Assembly: GCA_019677205.1 (NCBI GenBank)
Contig: JAAMXY010004250.1
Coordinates: 48,107 to 95,236 of the forward strand
Direction: 5' to 3'
DNA: 47,130 nt
Source: Pinguiococcus pyrenoidosus
Lineage: Eukaryota; Sar; Pinguiophyceae; Pinguiochrysidales; Pinguiochrysidaceae
Part shown: piece after piece, positions 12,532 to 21,600 of the stretch
How positions within the stretch are numbered: position 1 is the first letter of the stretch
How the letters are laid out: the number at the start of each line of letters is the position of its first letter
Notes under the pieces: generated by a model
The model's input: the letters and a program-made list of their open reading frames with translations, nothing else
Database searches by the model: none
What the model was told of the DNA's origin: nothing
Made by a program: the position numbers and the translations under genes

Positions 12532-12702
12532 GGTGTTGAACAGGGTCCACTCGGTTTGTGAGACCAGTTACGGAAGTGGCGTTGCTGGGCATTGCATTCC
12601 TGGTGCGCCAACGAGTCTGCAGATGCAGACGCGATGCTCTGTGCGAGGTTGCGTGGCCGTGTTCAGAACAGCAGTCCTCCGTAGCAACGGGACTGGCGCG
12701 GC

Positions 12703-14181
12703 ATGTGCACGGACAAGTATTTAACGGAGCATCCGTGCGACGTGCCGTATACCATCGGCGACGACGGCCTGTGCTCTCGGATTATCGAGGAGGCGCTGTG
12801 GGAGCATGGTCCGTCTCGCTTGCTGTTCTCGCTCCTGGTTGGCGGCGTGTCGCTCGTGTGCTTGCTGATCCAGATGCGCCGGCTGCGCGTCCTCTGGCAC
12901 GAAGCCAAGCAGAGGCCCAACAAGCCTGAGAGCTTCTTCCAATGGACGCTTCTGCCGTCGTCGCAGTTGAACCTCTGCATCTTGTACCTGGCCGTGGTGC
13001 TCATGGTCCACAGTACCGACCTGTACGGCTACGGAGGGAGGATCCCCTTTGTCGTCATGATGGTTCTCCTGGACCAGCCGACCTTCGCAACGCTGACAAT
13101 GCTGATCAGTGGCATTCTCGGGTGGCGCATGACCGTGGTGGGGATCTCGGAGCGACGGACTGCGCATTGGCTCTCCGCGCTGTCCTGGTCGTTCGTGGTC
13201 CTGTGCTTCTCAAACAGCGTTTTGATGCCCGTGCTCGAAGCGCAGCTCCGCCCCGAGGACGGTGCGCTCGGAGTCTTGAACGGCTGGTGCACGTCAACCA
13301 AGCTCGTCGTCACCTTTCTGGTGTTGCTGCTGTGCCAAGTGTACGGTGTCTATCTATACTGTCATCTGAAGAAGATCATCGCCAAGAGCAATGCGCTCGT
13401 GAGTTCCATGCGGAAGCTGCCATCCCACCTACGCGCCAGCAGCAAGCACTACTCAAAAGGCGCCGCAGAATCGTCAGCAGCACACCTGAAGACTTCCGAG
13501 TCGGAAGGTGCGCCTGTTCGGAGATTGGTGGTCAGACCGCTGGCTGGCTCAGCGGCGCACTCGTCTGAAGAGATGCGAGATGCACCAAGCAGCGCGCAAA
13601 GCCCGCACGAGGCGCAGACGTCCTTCGAGAAGCGTGCTGCCTGGCCGGCATCGCAAAGAAGCCACGGGCGGCATGCGAACCGACTCACTGATCTGGACGC
13701 TACAGTGCTTCAGCTACGCAAGCACGTGCTCATCCTCGTTGGCCTTGGCCTCATCGGCCAGCTGCTGCTCGTAGACTTGATTTTGAACGCAAGTCGCGAG
13801 TGCTGGTGGTGGTTCCCAACGCCCAAACGGCATCGCTGGTACGACGAGATAGTTTGCTTTCAGCTCGCATGCCTAGTTGTCTCGATTGCCAGCAACTCCA
13901 AGAAGTCGTACCAGGTCTTCACTGGGAGAACGAAGCCGTGTTCCGGGCGCAACCGGGTGAATCCAAGTGGGAAGACGAGGCAACTCGGGTTGTCAAACGG
14001 CTTGCGTGATCCGGTGGCTAGCGTCTCGGAGGATCGTCCACACCTAACGGACCTTCTGCGAAACCAGAAGTCGCCAGCAACCCTTTCGTCGAAGCTTGAG
14101 AAGCTGAGGTCGCCAGATGAGACGGAGCCCGCGAAGCGTCTGGTGCTCGAGTCCATAGACGACGAAGCTGAGCCAGGGTGA
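12703..14181 (+). CDS. Seven-transmembrane protein, tandem array copy 3
   Basis: This 492-residue paralogue is the most divergent of the four in the first membrane half (MCTDKYLTEHPCDVPYTIG, HSTDLYGYGGRIPFV). It keeps ALWEHGPSRLLFSLLVGG, RRLRVLWHEAKQR, GWRMTVVGISERR, RPEDGALGVLNGW and CWWWFPTPKRHRWYDEIVCFQL. The hydrophobic profile again gives seven segments with positive loops inside. The 5-6 loop (about 110 residues) is hydrophilic and variable, and there is no intron. The 3' flank carries an 8-bp hairpin (14305-14328). The family is not recognised and is described by comparison with its three neighbours. Confidence 0.85.
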   Translation: MCTDKYLTEHPCDVPYTIGDDGLCSRIIEEALWEHGPSRLLFSLLVGGVSLVCLLIQMRRLRVLWHEAKQRPNKPESFFQWTLLPSSQLNLCILYLAVVLMVHSTDLYGYGGRIPFVVMMVLLDQPTFATLTMLISGILGWRMTVVGISERRTAHWLSALSWSFVVLCFSNSVLMPVLEAQLRPEDGALGVLNGWCTSTKLVVTFLVLLLCQVYGVYLYCHLKKIIAKSNALVSSMRKLPSHLRASSKHYSKGAAESSAAHLKTSESEGAPVRRLVVRPLAGSAAHSSEEMRDAPSSAQSPHEAQTSFEKRAAWPASQRSHGRHANRLTDLDATVLQLRKHVLILVGLGLIGQLLLVDLILNASRECWWWFPTPKRHRWYDEIVCFQLACLVVSIASNSKKSYQVFTGRTKPCSGRNRVNPSGKTRQLGLSNGLRDPVASVSEDRPHLTDLLRNQKSPATLSSKLEKLRSPDETEPAKRLVLESIDDEAEPG

Positions 14182-15146
14182 GACATGCGGCCGAGATTCG
14201 CTCCGCTGATTGCAACGAGCTTCTGTAAGAAGCGTGTGGAGATGTTGAGCATCGAGGGGAAAAGCAAAAGCTCGAGTCCTTAGGGAAGGACGTTCAAAAG
14301 CTTCAGACTGGTCCACTATCACCAGTCTTGATCATTTGGCTCCATTTCACAAACACTACGGAAGCTCTCGTCCGCGATTCTGCGAATCCACTCTTGACTG
14401 GCATAGTTCCGACACACTTTTGGGTCTTCTGCCTCTTGTCCTCGCGTGACCGACGGCCAAAGAAACACTCGCGTGACCGCTTTTGCCGCCTTCGCCGGTT
14501 CGTTCAAGCGAGCTTGGCCTTCAAGTCGGCAAGCCCCAAAGCTTCCCACTTTGGCGCGTGTTTGTTCACCACTGCCTCGACGCGCAATCAGGCAGCTTGA
14601 TCATCTAGTGCGTGCGCTCTCCGCTGAGTCGTAGCTTGTGTGGTGTGTGTGTGGCGGCATCGGCAGCGGCAGCGGCAGAGGTCTTGCGCTCTCATTTCCA
14701 TCGTTCCCGGCATCATAACAAGAAATCGATATGGTCGACGAAAAAATAGGAGGCCATTCATGCCAGACCACGTCGTCCTCAAACGCAGTCCATCGAGGCC
14801 ACAAGTCGGTTCCTCCGCTTCCTCCGGTTCCTCCGCTTCCTCCGCCACGACATCAAACCCACATCAAACCCACACCATACAGATGAGATCATGATGGGCT
14901 TGGCACATTCCGTTCTTCCGGTCGACTGGAGATTCTTGTTTGCATGATTCGGCGAATGGAAAGAAGGAAACAGCCAATCCAGGGAAGAGAAACGCCGCGG
15001 CGGTTGGAAGGCGTCTCCTTTGTGGCTCATTGCACGAAAATTGGGCGAAGCACGTGGCTCGCCCGATGCTCCTGATGCGTTGCGCCCAGGCTCTCAGCGG
15101 TGCCAGCTAGTAGGGAGGGGCCTCGAGGGGCCTCAGCCGGAGCGGA
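14182..15146. other. Spacer between array copies 3 and 4, with simple repeats
   Basis: No gene is supported in this 965-bp stretch. It holds a perfect 8-bp stem with an 8-base loop at 14305-14328 (agactggt/accagtct), a GT-rich run plus GGCAGC repeats at about 14637-14678, and a TCCGCTTCC/TCCGGTTCC repeat at about 14808-14850 followed by two CATCAAACCCA copies. Confidence 0.5.
14637..14850. repeat. Cluster of short simple repeats
   Basis: The cluster contains (GT)n at about 14637-14653, GGCAGC repeats at about 14660-14678, and 9-bp TCCGCTTCC-type repeats at about 14808-14850, with unique sequence in between. Confidence 0.6.
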
Positions 15147-16637
15147 ATGTGCACAGACGACTACCTGGAGGAGCACCCGTGCGACGAGCCGTACATCATC
15201 GGCGACGACGGCCAGTGCTCCAAGCTCACGGAGGATGCGCTATGGGAGCACGGTCCGTCCCGCTTGGTGTTCTCGCTCTTTGTCGGCATCGTGTCGTTCC
15301 TCTGCATGGTGGTGCAGTCGCGACGGCTGCGGATCCTTTGGCTAGAAGCCATGCAGAGGCCGAAGAAGCCGGAGAGCTTCTTCAAGTGGCTGCTGTTGCC
15401 GTCGACGCAGGGGAATGCTTGCGTGGTCTACCTCGCTGCGGTGCTGGTGCTGCACAGCGTCGACATCTTCGGCTACGGAGGCCGCATTCCGTTTGCCGCC
15501 GCGATGGTCATCGTGGACCAGGCAACCTTCGCCCTCATGGCCATCATGATCCACGGCATCATTGGCTGGCGCATGACCGTGGTGGAGATCTCGAACCGAC
15601 AGGTCGCGGATCGGCTCTTTTGGCTGTCATGGGTCCTCGTGGTGATCTGCTTCCTGAGTCTCTCCGTCGTGACAGTCTTTGAGGTTCATCTTCGGCCCGG
15701 TGATGGGAAGGTTGGCGTCATGAACGGACCGTGCAGCTCCGCCAAGTTGATCGTCATCTGCGCAATCCTACTGGTGTGCCAGGTCTATGGAGTGAAGTCC
15801 TACTGGCGCATGAAGACAATCCTGTTGAAGAGCACCGGCATGAGCACCTCCGTCTCCGCGCTGCCGTCGCAGGCGCGCCTCAACGTCAAGTCTACGGAAG
15901 GTGCCGGTTGGAGATCGCCGGCCATCAAGTCCCAGAAGGGAAAGGCGACGAGTCTTCCCGCGAAGAGGATTTTGGTGGAGCCTGTGGCCGCGTCGATGAG
16001 CAGCACTGCCTCTAGCGTGCACACCCAAGACACGTGCCACACCAAGGATGTCACGGCGGAGATTTCGACGACATCCTCTAGGCTTGCGGCTTTTTTACCG
16101 ATGCAGCTGAGCAGAAAAAGCTCATCGTCGGCAAAGCAAGACGCTGTGGACGCCTCAATCCTGCAGATGCGCAAGCACATCTTTGCGATTCTCCTGTGTG
16201 GCGGCCTTGGCCAGCTTTTCATGCTTTCACGGGCAATCGCAAGGCTTCAGACCTGCTGGTGGTGGCTCACGCCGCCCGAACGACACCACTGGTACGACCC
16301 GGTTGTTTCGCTACAAGTCATTTCTCTTGTGGCTAGTGTGATCGCCACATCGAAGCGATCCTATGGATTCCTGGGAGGCTTCAAAGGACGCAGCTCTGCG
16401 GAACGTAGTAGGACGCAGCAGAAAAACGCGTCCAAGAAATCGAGGTCGTCGAATCGAAACCACGATCTTGTCGCGGTGGCGCCAGAGCCCGAGCCGCGAC
16501 GGGTCTCAAGCACGCAAGAGACAAGCTCTGTTGCGGCCGTCTGGGGCGATTCGGACTTCCGGGTCTCCTCAGATGGAGGCGCCCAGCCAAAGTTCCAAAA
16601 GCTGCAGACCATGAAGGAGGAACCGTCGACACCGTAA
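15147..16637 (+). CDS. Seven-transmembrane protein, tandem array copy 4
   Basis: This 496-residue paralogue begins MCTDDYLEEHPCDEPYIIG, then ALWEHGPSRLVFSLFVGI, RRLRILWLEAMQR, LHSVDIFGYGGRIPFAAAM, GWRMTVVEISNRQ, RPGDGKVGVMNGPCSSAKL, LQMRKHIFAIL and CWWWLTPPERHHWYDPVVSLQV. Seven hydrophobic segments follow the shared positive-inside pattern. The cytoplasmic 5-6 loop contains SRKSSSS, a likely phosphorylation cluster, and the tail ends QTMKEEPSTP, resembling the ETMREE end of copy 1. It is a single exon and the last copy; the next gene is unrelated and on the other strand, 209 bp away. The function is not recognised. Confidence 0.85.
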   Translation: MCTDDYLEEHPCDEPYIIGDDGQCSKLTEDALWEHGPSRLVFSLFVGIVSFLCMVVQSRRLRILWLEAMQRPKKPESFFKWLLLPSTQGNACVVYLAAVLVLHSVDIFGYGGRIPFAAAMVIVDQATFALMAIMIHGIIGWRMTVVEISNRQVADRLFWLSWVLVVICFLSLSVVTVFEVHLRPGDGKVGVMNGPCSSAKLIVICAILLVCQVYGVKSYWRMKTILLKSTGMSTSVSALPSQARLNVKSTEGAGWRSPAIKSQKGKATSLPAKRILVEPVAASMSSTASSVHTQDTCHTKDVTAEISTTSSRLAAFLPMQLSRKSSSSAKQDAVDASILQMRKHIFAILLCGGLGQLFMLSRAIARLQTCWWWLTPPERHHWYDPVVSLQVISLVASVIATSKRSYGFLGGFKGRSSAERSRTQQKNASKKSRSSNRNHDLVAVAPEPEPRRVSSTQETSSVAAVWGDSDFRVSSDGGAQPKFQKLQTMKEEPSTP

Positions 16638-16846
16638 GCCCAGCGACGTTGACGAGACGCCTGCTTGTCCTGCACCTGCACCTCACACAGACATGGGGAG
16701 CCTTGTTCAGGCATTCGCGCATCTTCGAGATCACTATCCCGGAACATCATAGATCAGGACGTTGGCAGCAGAAGGGTCCTGCTGCTCTGCCTTGAAACGG
16801 AAGACATTGACAAGATTTCGACCAAACCACGAGAGAATGATTGTCA

Positions 16847-17446
16847 TTACGTCGTCGGCCTTTGGGTGTTTCTCCGCTTCGTTCCCGACCACGCCTTGAC
16901 GTCTTCCGTCACCACGTTCGCCCGCTTCTTGCTCATTTGCGGTGGAACAAGCACACGCGGCCCCAGGCTCGCAGCGGCCCCTGTGCCTGCACCAAGCGTC
17001 CCAGGCCGTGCGGCAGGCGGTCCCTTCTGTGTCTTGCCCGGGTTTCTACCGGCGGTTCCAGTGCTCTTTGTGGCACTACTCGATCCGAAGAGCTCCTCCG
17101 CCGATGGCAAGGTCTTCCGAGGCCCCCTTGAGGCGGGGCCTCGATTTCGCCCCGCCGTGCTCGGCTTTGAACTGCCGTTCTTAGCGTGGCTACCCTCAAA
17201 AAGCTCTGCTGCTGTTGGAACACTGCGCTGTTCTCCTGGAGGTACAGGCAAAACGATACACATCAGAGCGTCTGCATTGCTGTTCACCAGTCTTGGTCAA
17301 GACAGCATACCGGCGGCTTCTTTGGAACTCTTCTTGGCAGGCTTTACGACTGTCGAAGCGGGAGAGGCCTCGCTTTGCCCTGTGGCGTCGTCCGACTCCT
17401 CCTCCGACTCGGACTCGTAGTCCACCAGACCTGCCAAAGCACTCAT
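16847..17446 (-). CDS. Small Ser/Lys-rich, probably nuclear protein of unknown function
   Basis: Exon 1 (17446-17311) starts MSALAGLVDYESESEEES, an acidic opening typical of several small nuclear or splicing-associated proteins. A 75-bp GT-AG intron (17310-17236) leads to exon 2 (17235-16847), for 174 residues in all. Exon 2 contains two related motifs, PTAAELFEGS and LPSAEELFGSS, each in a disordered Ser/Gly/Lys stretch. The C-terminal block LVPPQMSKKRANVVTEDVKAW is probably the conserved part. I cannot name the family. The gene is head-to-head with ureG, sharing a 231-bp intergenic promoter. Confidence 0.75.
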
Positions 17447-17677
17447 GCTCTGCTGCACAGCTCAAAAGGAACACGTCCAGATGCAGCGGTGCGCTGAGAG
17501 CGCCCTGGATGTTCCAGTGGCGCCACGCGTGGTCCGCGCCGCTGATGTGTCTATAGCTTGTCTATAGATATTTTCACCTTATTCACGTTCTCTATATTTC
17601 TGTTTAGGCAGAGTCGATCGACTCCGCCGCCGAAGACAAAGATACTGGGGGAGAATCCTTCATAGACGCCGCGGCCG

Positions 17678-18575
17678 ATGTCTTCAGCGGCAGCAGAAGA
17701 GACGCCGAATGGCGCAGGCGATCGGAGCCATGCGCACGAGCACCGGCACGGCAATGGAAGCCACGAGCACGCCCATGACCACGAGCACGGGCACTCCCAC
17801 GAGCATCTCGAGCATCCGGGGGTCTTCGACGGCCGGGAACGCGCCACTCCCAGGAGCTTCGAGTGAGTGCTCCGTGGCGTGCTGAGCATCCATCTGCTCC
17901 GAGAGAAAGCTAAGCATGAACTCTGGCGTCGCTAGGCAACGGGCCTTCACGGTCGGCATCGGAGGCCCTGTAGGCAGCGGCAAGACCGCGCTCATGCTCC
18001 GCCTCTGCGAGAGCCTTCGAGACGAGCTGAGCGTGGTGGCCGTCACGAACGACATTTTCACCCGAGAGGACGCGGAGTTCCTCACGAAGAATGGGGCGCT
18101 GCCCAAAGAGCGGATCTACGCGATCGAGACGGGCGGATGCCCGCACGCGGCCATCCGCGACGACGTCACGTCCAACCTCCTTGCGGCGGAAGAGGCCACG
18201 ATCCGGCACGGCGCCGATCTGGTGCTGCTCGAGTCGGGAGGCGATAACCTCGCGGCGAACTTCAGCAGGGAGCTCGCCGACTACACCATCTATGTCATCG
18301 ACGTGGCTGGCGGGGACAAGGTTCCCCGGAAAGGCGGCCCGGGGATCACGCAGAGCGACCTGCTCATCGTGAACAAGACCGATCTGGCGGAGGCCGTAGG
18401 AGCAAGCGTAGAGGTCATGGAGAGAGACGCCAAGATCATGCGCGGCGAGGGACCAACTGTCTTCGCTCAGGTGAAGCATGGCGGAGGGGTCGACGAAGTT
18501 GTCCAGCACATCAAAACGGCGCTGTCGGCGCAGCGTGGTCCGCAGAAGAAGAAGACCAAGACGGCAGATGCCTAG
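17678..18575 (+). CDS. ureG: Urease accessory GTPase UreG
   Basis: UreG is the GTPase that delivers nickel to urease with UreD, UreF and UreH-type partners. Exon 1 (17678-17862) encodes a His-rich metal-binding N-terminus ([20 protein letters not shown] and on), as in plant UreG. A 73-bp GT-AG intron (17863-17935) splits the codon for Glu in [13 protein letters not shown]. Exon 2 carries the P-loop GGPVGSGKT (residues 71-79), [16 protein letters not shown], the metal-site ETGGCPH (Cys-Pro-His), ESGGDNLAA and the guanine-specificity motif NKTD. The total is 274 residues, ending in a Lys-rich tail ([10 protein letters not shown]). Urease itself and the other accessory proteins are not in this window. 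Confidence 0.97.
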
Positions 18576-18681
18576 TATGACATCTGCCTCAGCAATGGGA
18601 AACGAAGCCGAAGGGGCTCTCCGAAATGCACTCGATACACGCAAAGCCTAGACGAGAAACGCATTCGAAGGTCGATTTGCT

Positions 18682-21600
18682 CTACCGCGTCTTTCGTCTT
18701 TTCTGCCCATTCGTTCCTTGCTTCTCGCCTGACTTTCGCCTCTTTGGGCGGCTTGACTCCGGCTTTGATACAGGCTTCGATCTAGATCTAGGCGTAGATC
18801 CCGCATCTGCGCCTCGCCATCTTCTCTCCTTCTCAAGCCCCAAGTGATCCAATTGGTTCTTGAACCAGAGCTCTGCGAAGCCAGTGCTCTCCTCCGTCGC
18901 GACCAGTCTTCGGCCTTCGACAGTTGAGTCACTGAGCAGCAGGGGGCACCATCCTGCGCACAGAACAAGGCCATCTGGCGCTGCCTGCACTCTTCGCTCA
19001 GGGAGTAGATCTGCCTTGAACTGCTCCACGAGATCTGCCGAAGCCCCAGCCTTCTTCTCCGGCTCGGAACTGAGGATCAGGGCCGGGCCGTAGCCGCACA
19101 GCTGTGGAGCTGCAGAGCTCAGAAGCGTCGCAAGCCTATGCTTCTCGTCGGCGTTTGCTAAGCGCTTGAAAGCCGGGGCCAGAGCGGCAATGGCAATGGC
19201 CACAATGCCAGGACCGCTCAAGGAGTTTTGTCGGTCTTGCTCAAGTCCTGCGCCTGGACTCTGTGAAAACACTGTCAGAACTCGCTGAAGATCCTCTTTC
19301 ACGACGCCCTCAAGTCTGCTGAAGTCCGCCTCTTCGCCACCACGCACGCCTACCAGCAGGGTATGAGCACCAAGGAACAACAAGCACAGCAAGTCCTCGA
19401 CATTGTCGCAGATCGGCTTTGCTGCCTGCCTCATCGGCAGGAACGCCTTCGGCGGCATCATCGCCCGCAGGACACGCCTGCATGTCGCCACCTGACAGCT
19501 CGAAAAGAAATCATCCAGCAGCTCCGAAAACTTGCCGGCCTCTCCACTCCGGTCTTCGTCGAGTTCGTCGACGTCCCTTAGCGCAGCAAGAAGAAGACCG
19601 TTCTCGGCGAGCGCTAGACTCTCTGTTAAAGCTCTCAGAGCTTCACGCAAGAGCTTCACCTCGCGATCCATCGATGTGGAGGCAAGTCCTTTCATCCCCG
19701 CGAGGCGCGACGAAGCGTGCGATCCGAGTTTGGAGACGACATGAGCAAGACCGACACACGTTCGGCCTTGGACGATCTCCGCGATTGCAGAAGCCCCCTT
19801 CACTCGCGTCGTTGTAAAAAGGAGTCTTCTGGTGAGATGACGCAAAAGCTCCACGAGCGCAGCGTGCAACGCGATGCTCTTCGGATTCTGCAGCATCACG
19901 AGATGACCTCGAATGATCGGCAGAACCCCGACGCGCCCGACCGCATCGGTCAGTCCGGCATCAAAGGTTGTGTACAAAGTGAGGAAGTCGCAGACGACGG
20001 CAGCTTGGCGGGCGTCCTCTGCGTGAAACCCCAGTGATCCTTCAAGGAAGGTCAGCGCGAACTCCACTACGTGCTTCCGCTCCAGCAGCGCAACGCTGTC
20101 TGCGCCAGTGTTCCCTGGGGGTTGATTCAGTTGCGCACGCAGACCACAGCAAATCGTCTCGAGAAGCCAGGTACGAGCGTGCAAGGCAGTCGACGCTTCA
20201 TCGCCGGCAGAGCTCACCACGTCCGTGCCCTGCAGCACGCTCAAGAAACCCGGGAAGAAGTCTTGACGCAAGTCCCAGCGCCCCAAACGGCTCCGCTCTC
20301 TGTCGTCGGTGAAGACACAGCGGCTCATGAGCATACGATTCAGTGCACGATACGCAGGATGGGCAGCATCCGATAGCGCCATGGAAACCCGAGCTAGGGT
20401 TAGCGCAGCTAGAGGCGAGAAGCTGGGTGCCTCGGTGGAGTTCTCCGCATTCTCCACTAGGCATTGCTGGACTGCCTCGTTCACCGTGTGCACAAGGAGG
20501 AGCTGCTGCTGGCGGTCGTGAAACAGCGCATCTTCGGCCGCCGAGACACCAGCGAGCAGTTGTTCCATCTCGTTCAAGGCCACCTGCGTGCACTTTCGAA
20601 CTCGATCATCCACGCTGGACAACGCCGCCAGGCACAGGGCAGTACATCCCCTTTCCGACAGTTCTCGGGCCGGCAGCCTGTGCGCCTCCTCCGGCGGGCA
20701 TCGTATCATCCTCAGAAGCAGAGGGATCACGAAGGACGGGTCCAGTGGTGCCTCGTCTTTCCCAGCCTCGTCATCGTCGTCGGCTTCCCTCGCGGCATCT
20801 GACCTTTCCTTGGCACCGCCATGGAGGCTGCCAAAATCCCGAAGCGTTGCCTTCACGCGTGTAAGGCGCACTTCCCTCGCAAACCACCGAGGCAGATGCA
20901 GGTCTGCACCCGTTTGGGAAGCCCCCGCAGTCCCCACGCCTCCCGAGATCCTCAGGAGTGCCCTGTCCACTGCTCGCGTCGATCCCCTGTAGCCTGCGAG
21001 GCATCTGAGAACAACTTTGCGAAGATCGCGAGAATGAGATGCTGCTGACATCTCCGCAGATGCATCGCCTCTGTCCTCCAGAAGAACCTCGAGCAAATCT
21101 ATGGCAAGGGTGCGGAAGCGCTTGGCATTCGCATCCTCTAGCGCTTTCGTTGCCAGGAGATGCTGCAACAGCTTCTTAGTAGCTTCTGCGTCGACCTGCG
21201 CAAGCCTCTTTCGCTGAAGCCTCAGAATCTTGATATATGCTGACAATGCAGTTGCAAGGCTATCAAGATCGGCAGCTTGGAGCACGCGGAAGCTGGCCGT
21301 GCTCGAAATGCCAGTGAGCGCTTCAGAATCAGCGGCAGGCACGTCGATTTGCCTTGCCATCCCCAGATCGCCCAGTGCCGAAATGCACTCCCAAGCGGCA
21401 TCGGTGGAAACGGAGACATCGACTGCGCGTCGGAGCAGACCAAGCCCCTTGGACATCAAGGTCTCAAGAGCAGCCCGGTGACGGCCTTGTGAATCCATGC
21501 GGAGCCGAGGGACGAAGAGCGTGAGCACATCCGAGAGTACCTGCCACTGGATTCCACTGAAGTCGTCGGTTTGCAGACTGGACAAGACGGCCATTGCTTC

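Larger units (their letters stand above)
11788..12702. other. Spacer between array copies 2 and 3, repeat-rich
   Basis: The spacer contains a purine-rich 15-bp tandem repeat (12052-12111) and a 321-bp terminal-inverted-repeat element (12204-12524), listed separately. The remaining bases show no gene. The element ends about 170 bp before the start codon of copy 3 and so may lie in its promoter. Confidence 0.5.

Noticed and set aside
14305-14328. Hairpin (agactggt/accagtct) as a histone-type 3' stem-loop or terminator
   Set aside because: The sequence differs from the histone stem-loop, and an 8-bp stem can occur by chance in this length of DNA.
8124-16637. Classifying the 7TM array as microbial rhodopsins or class A GPCRs
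   Set aside because: No Schiff-base lysine context in helix 7 and no DRY or NPxxY motif; only topology is shared.
16665-17420. 251-codon plus-strand frame after 7TM copy 4
   Set aside because: It is the antisense shadow of the spliced minus-strand 174-residue gene, which has proper splice sites.
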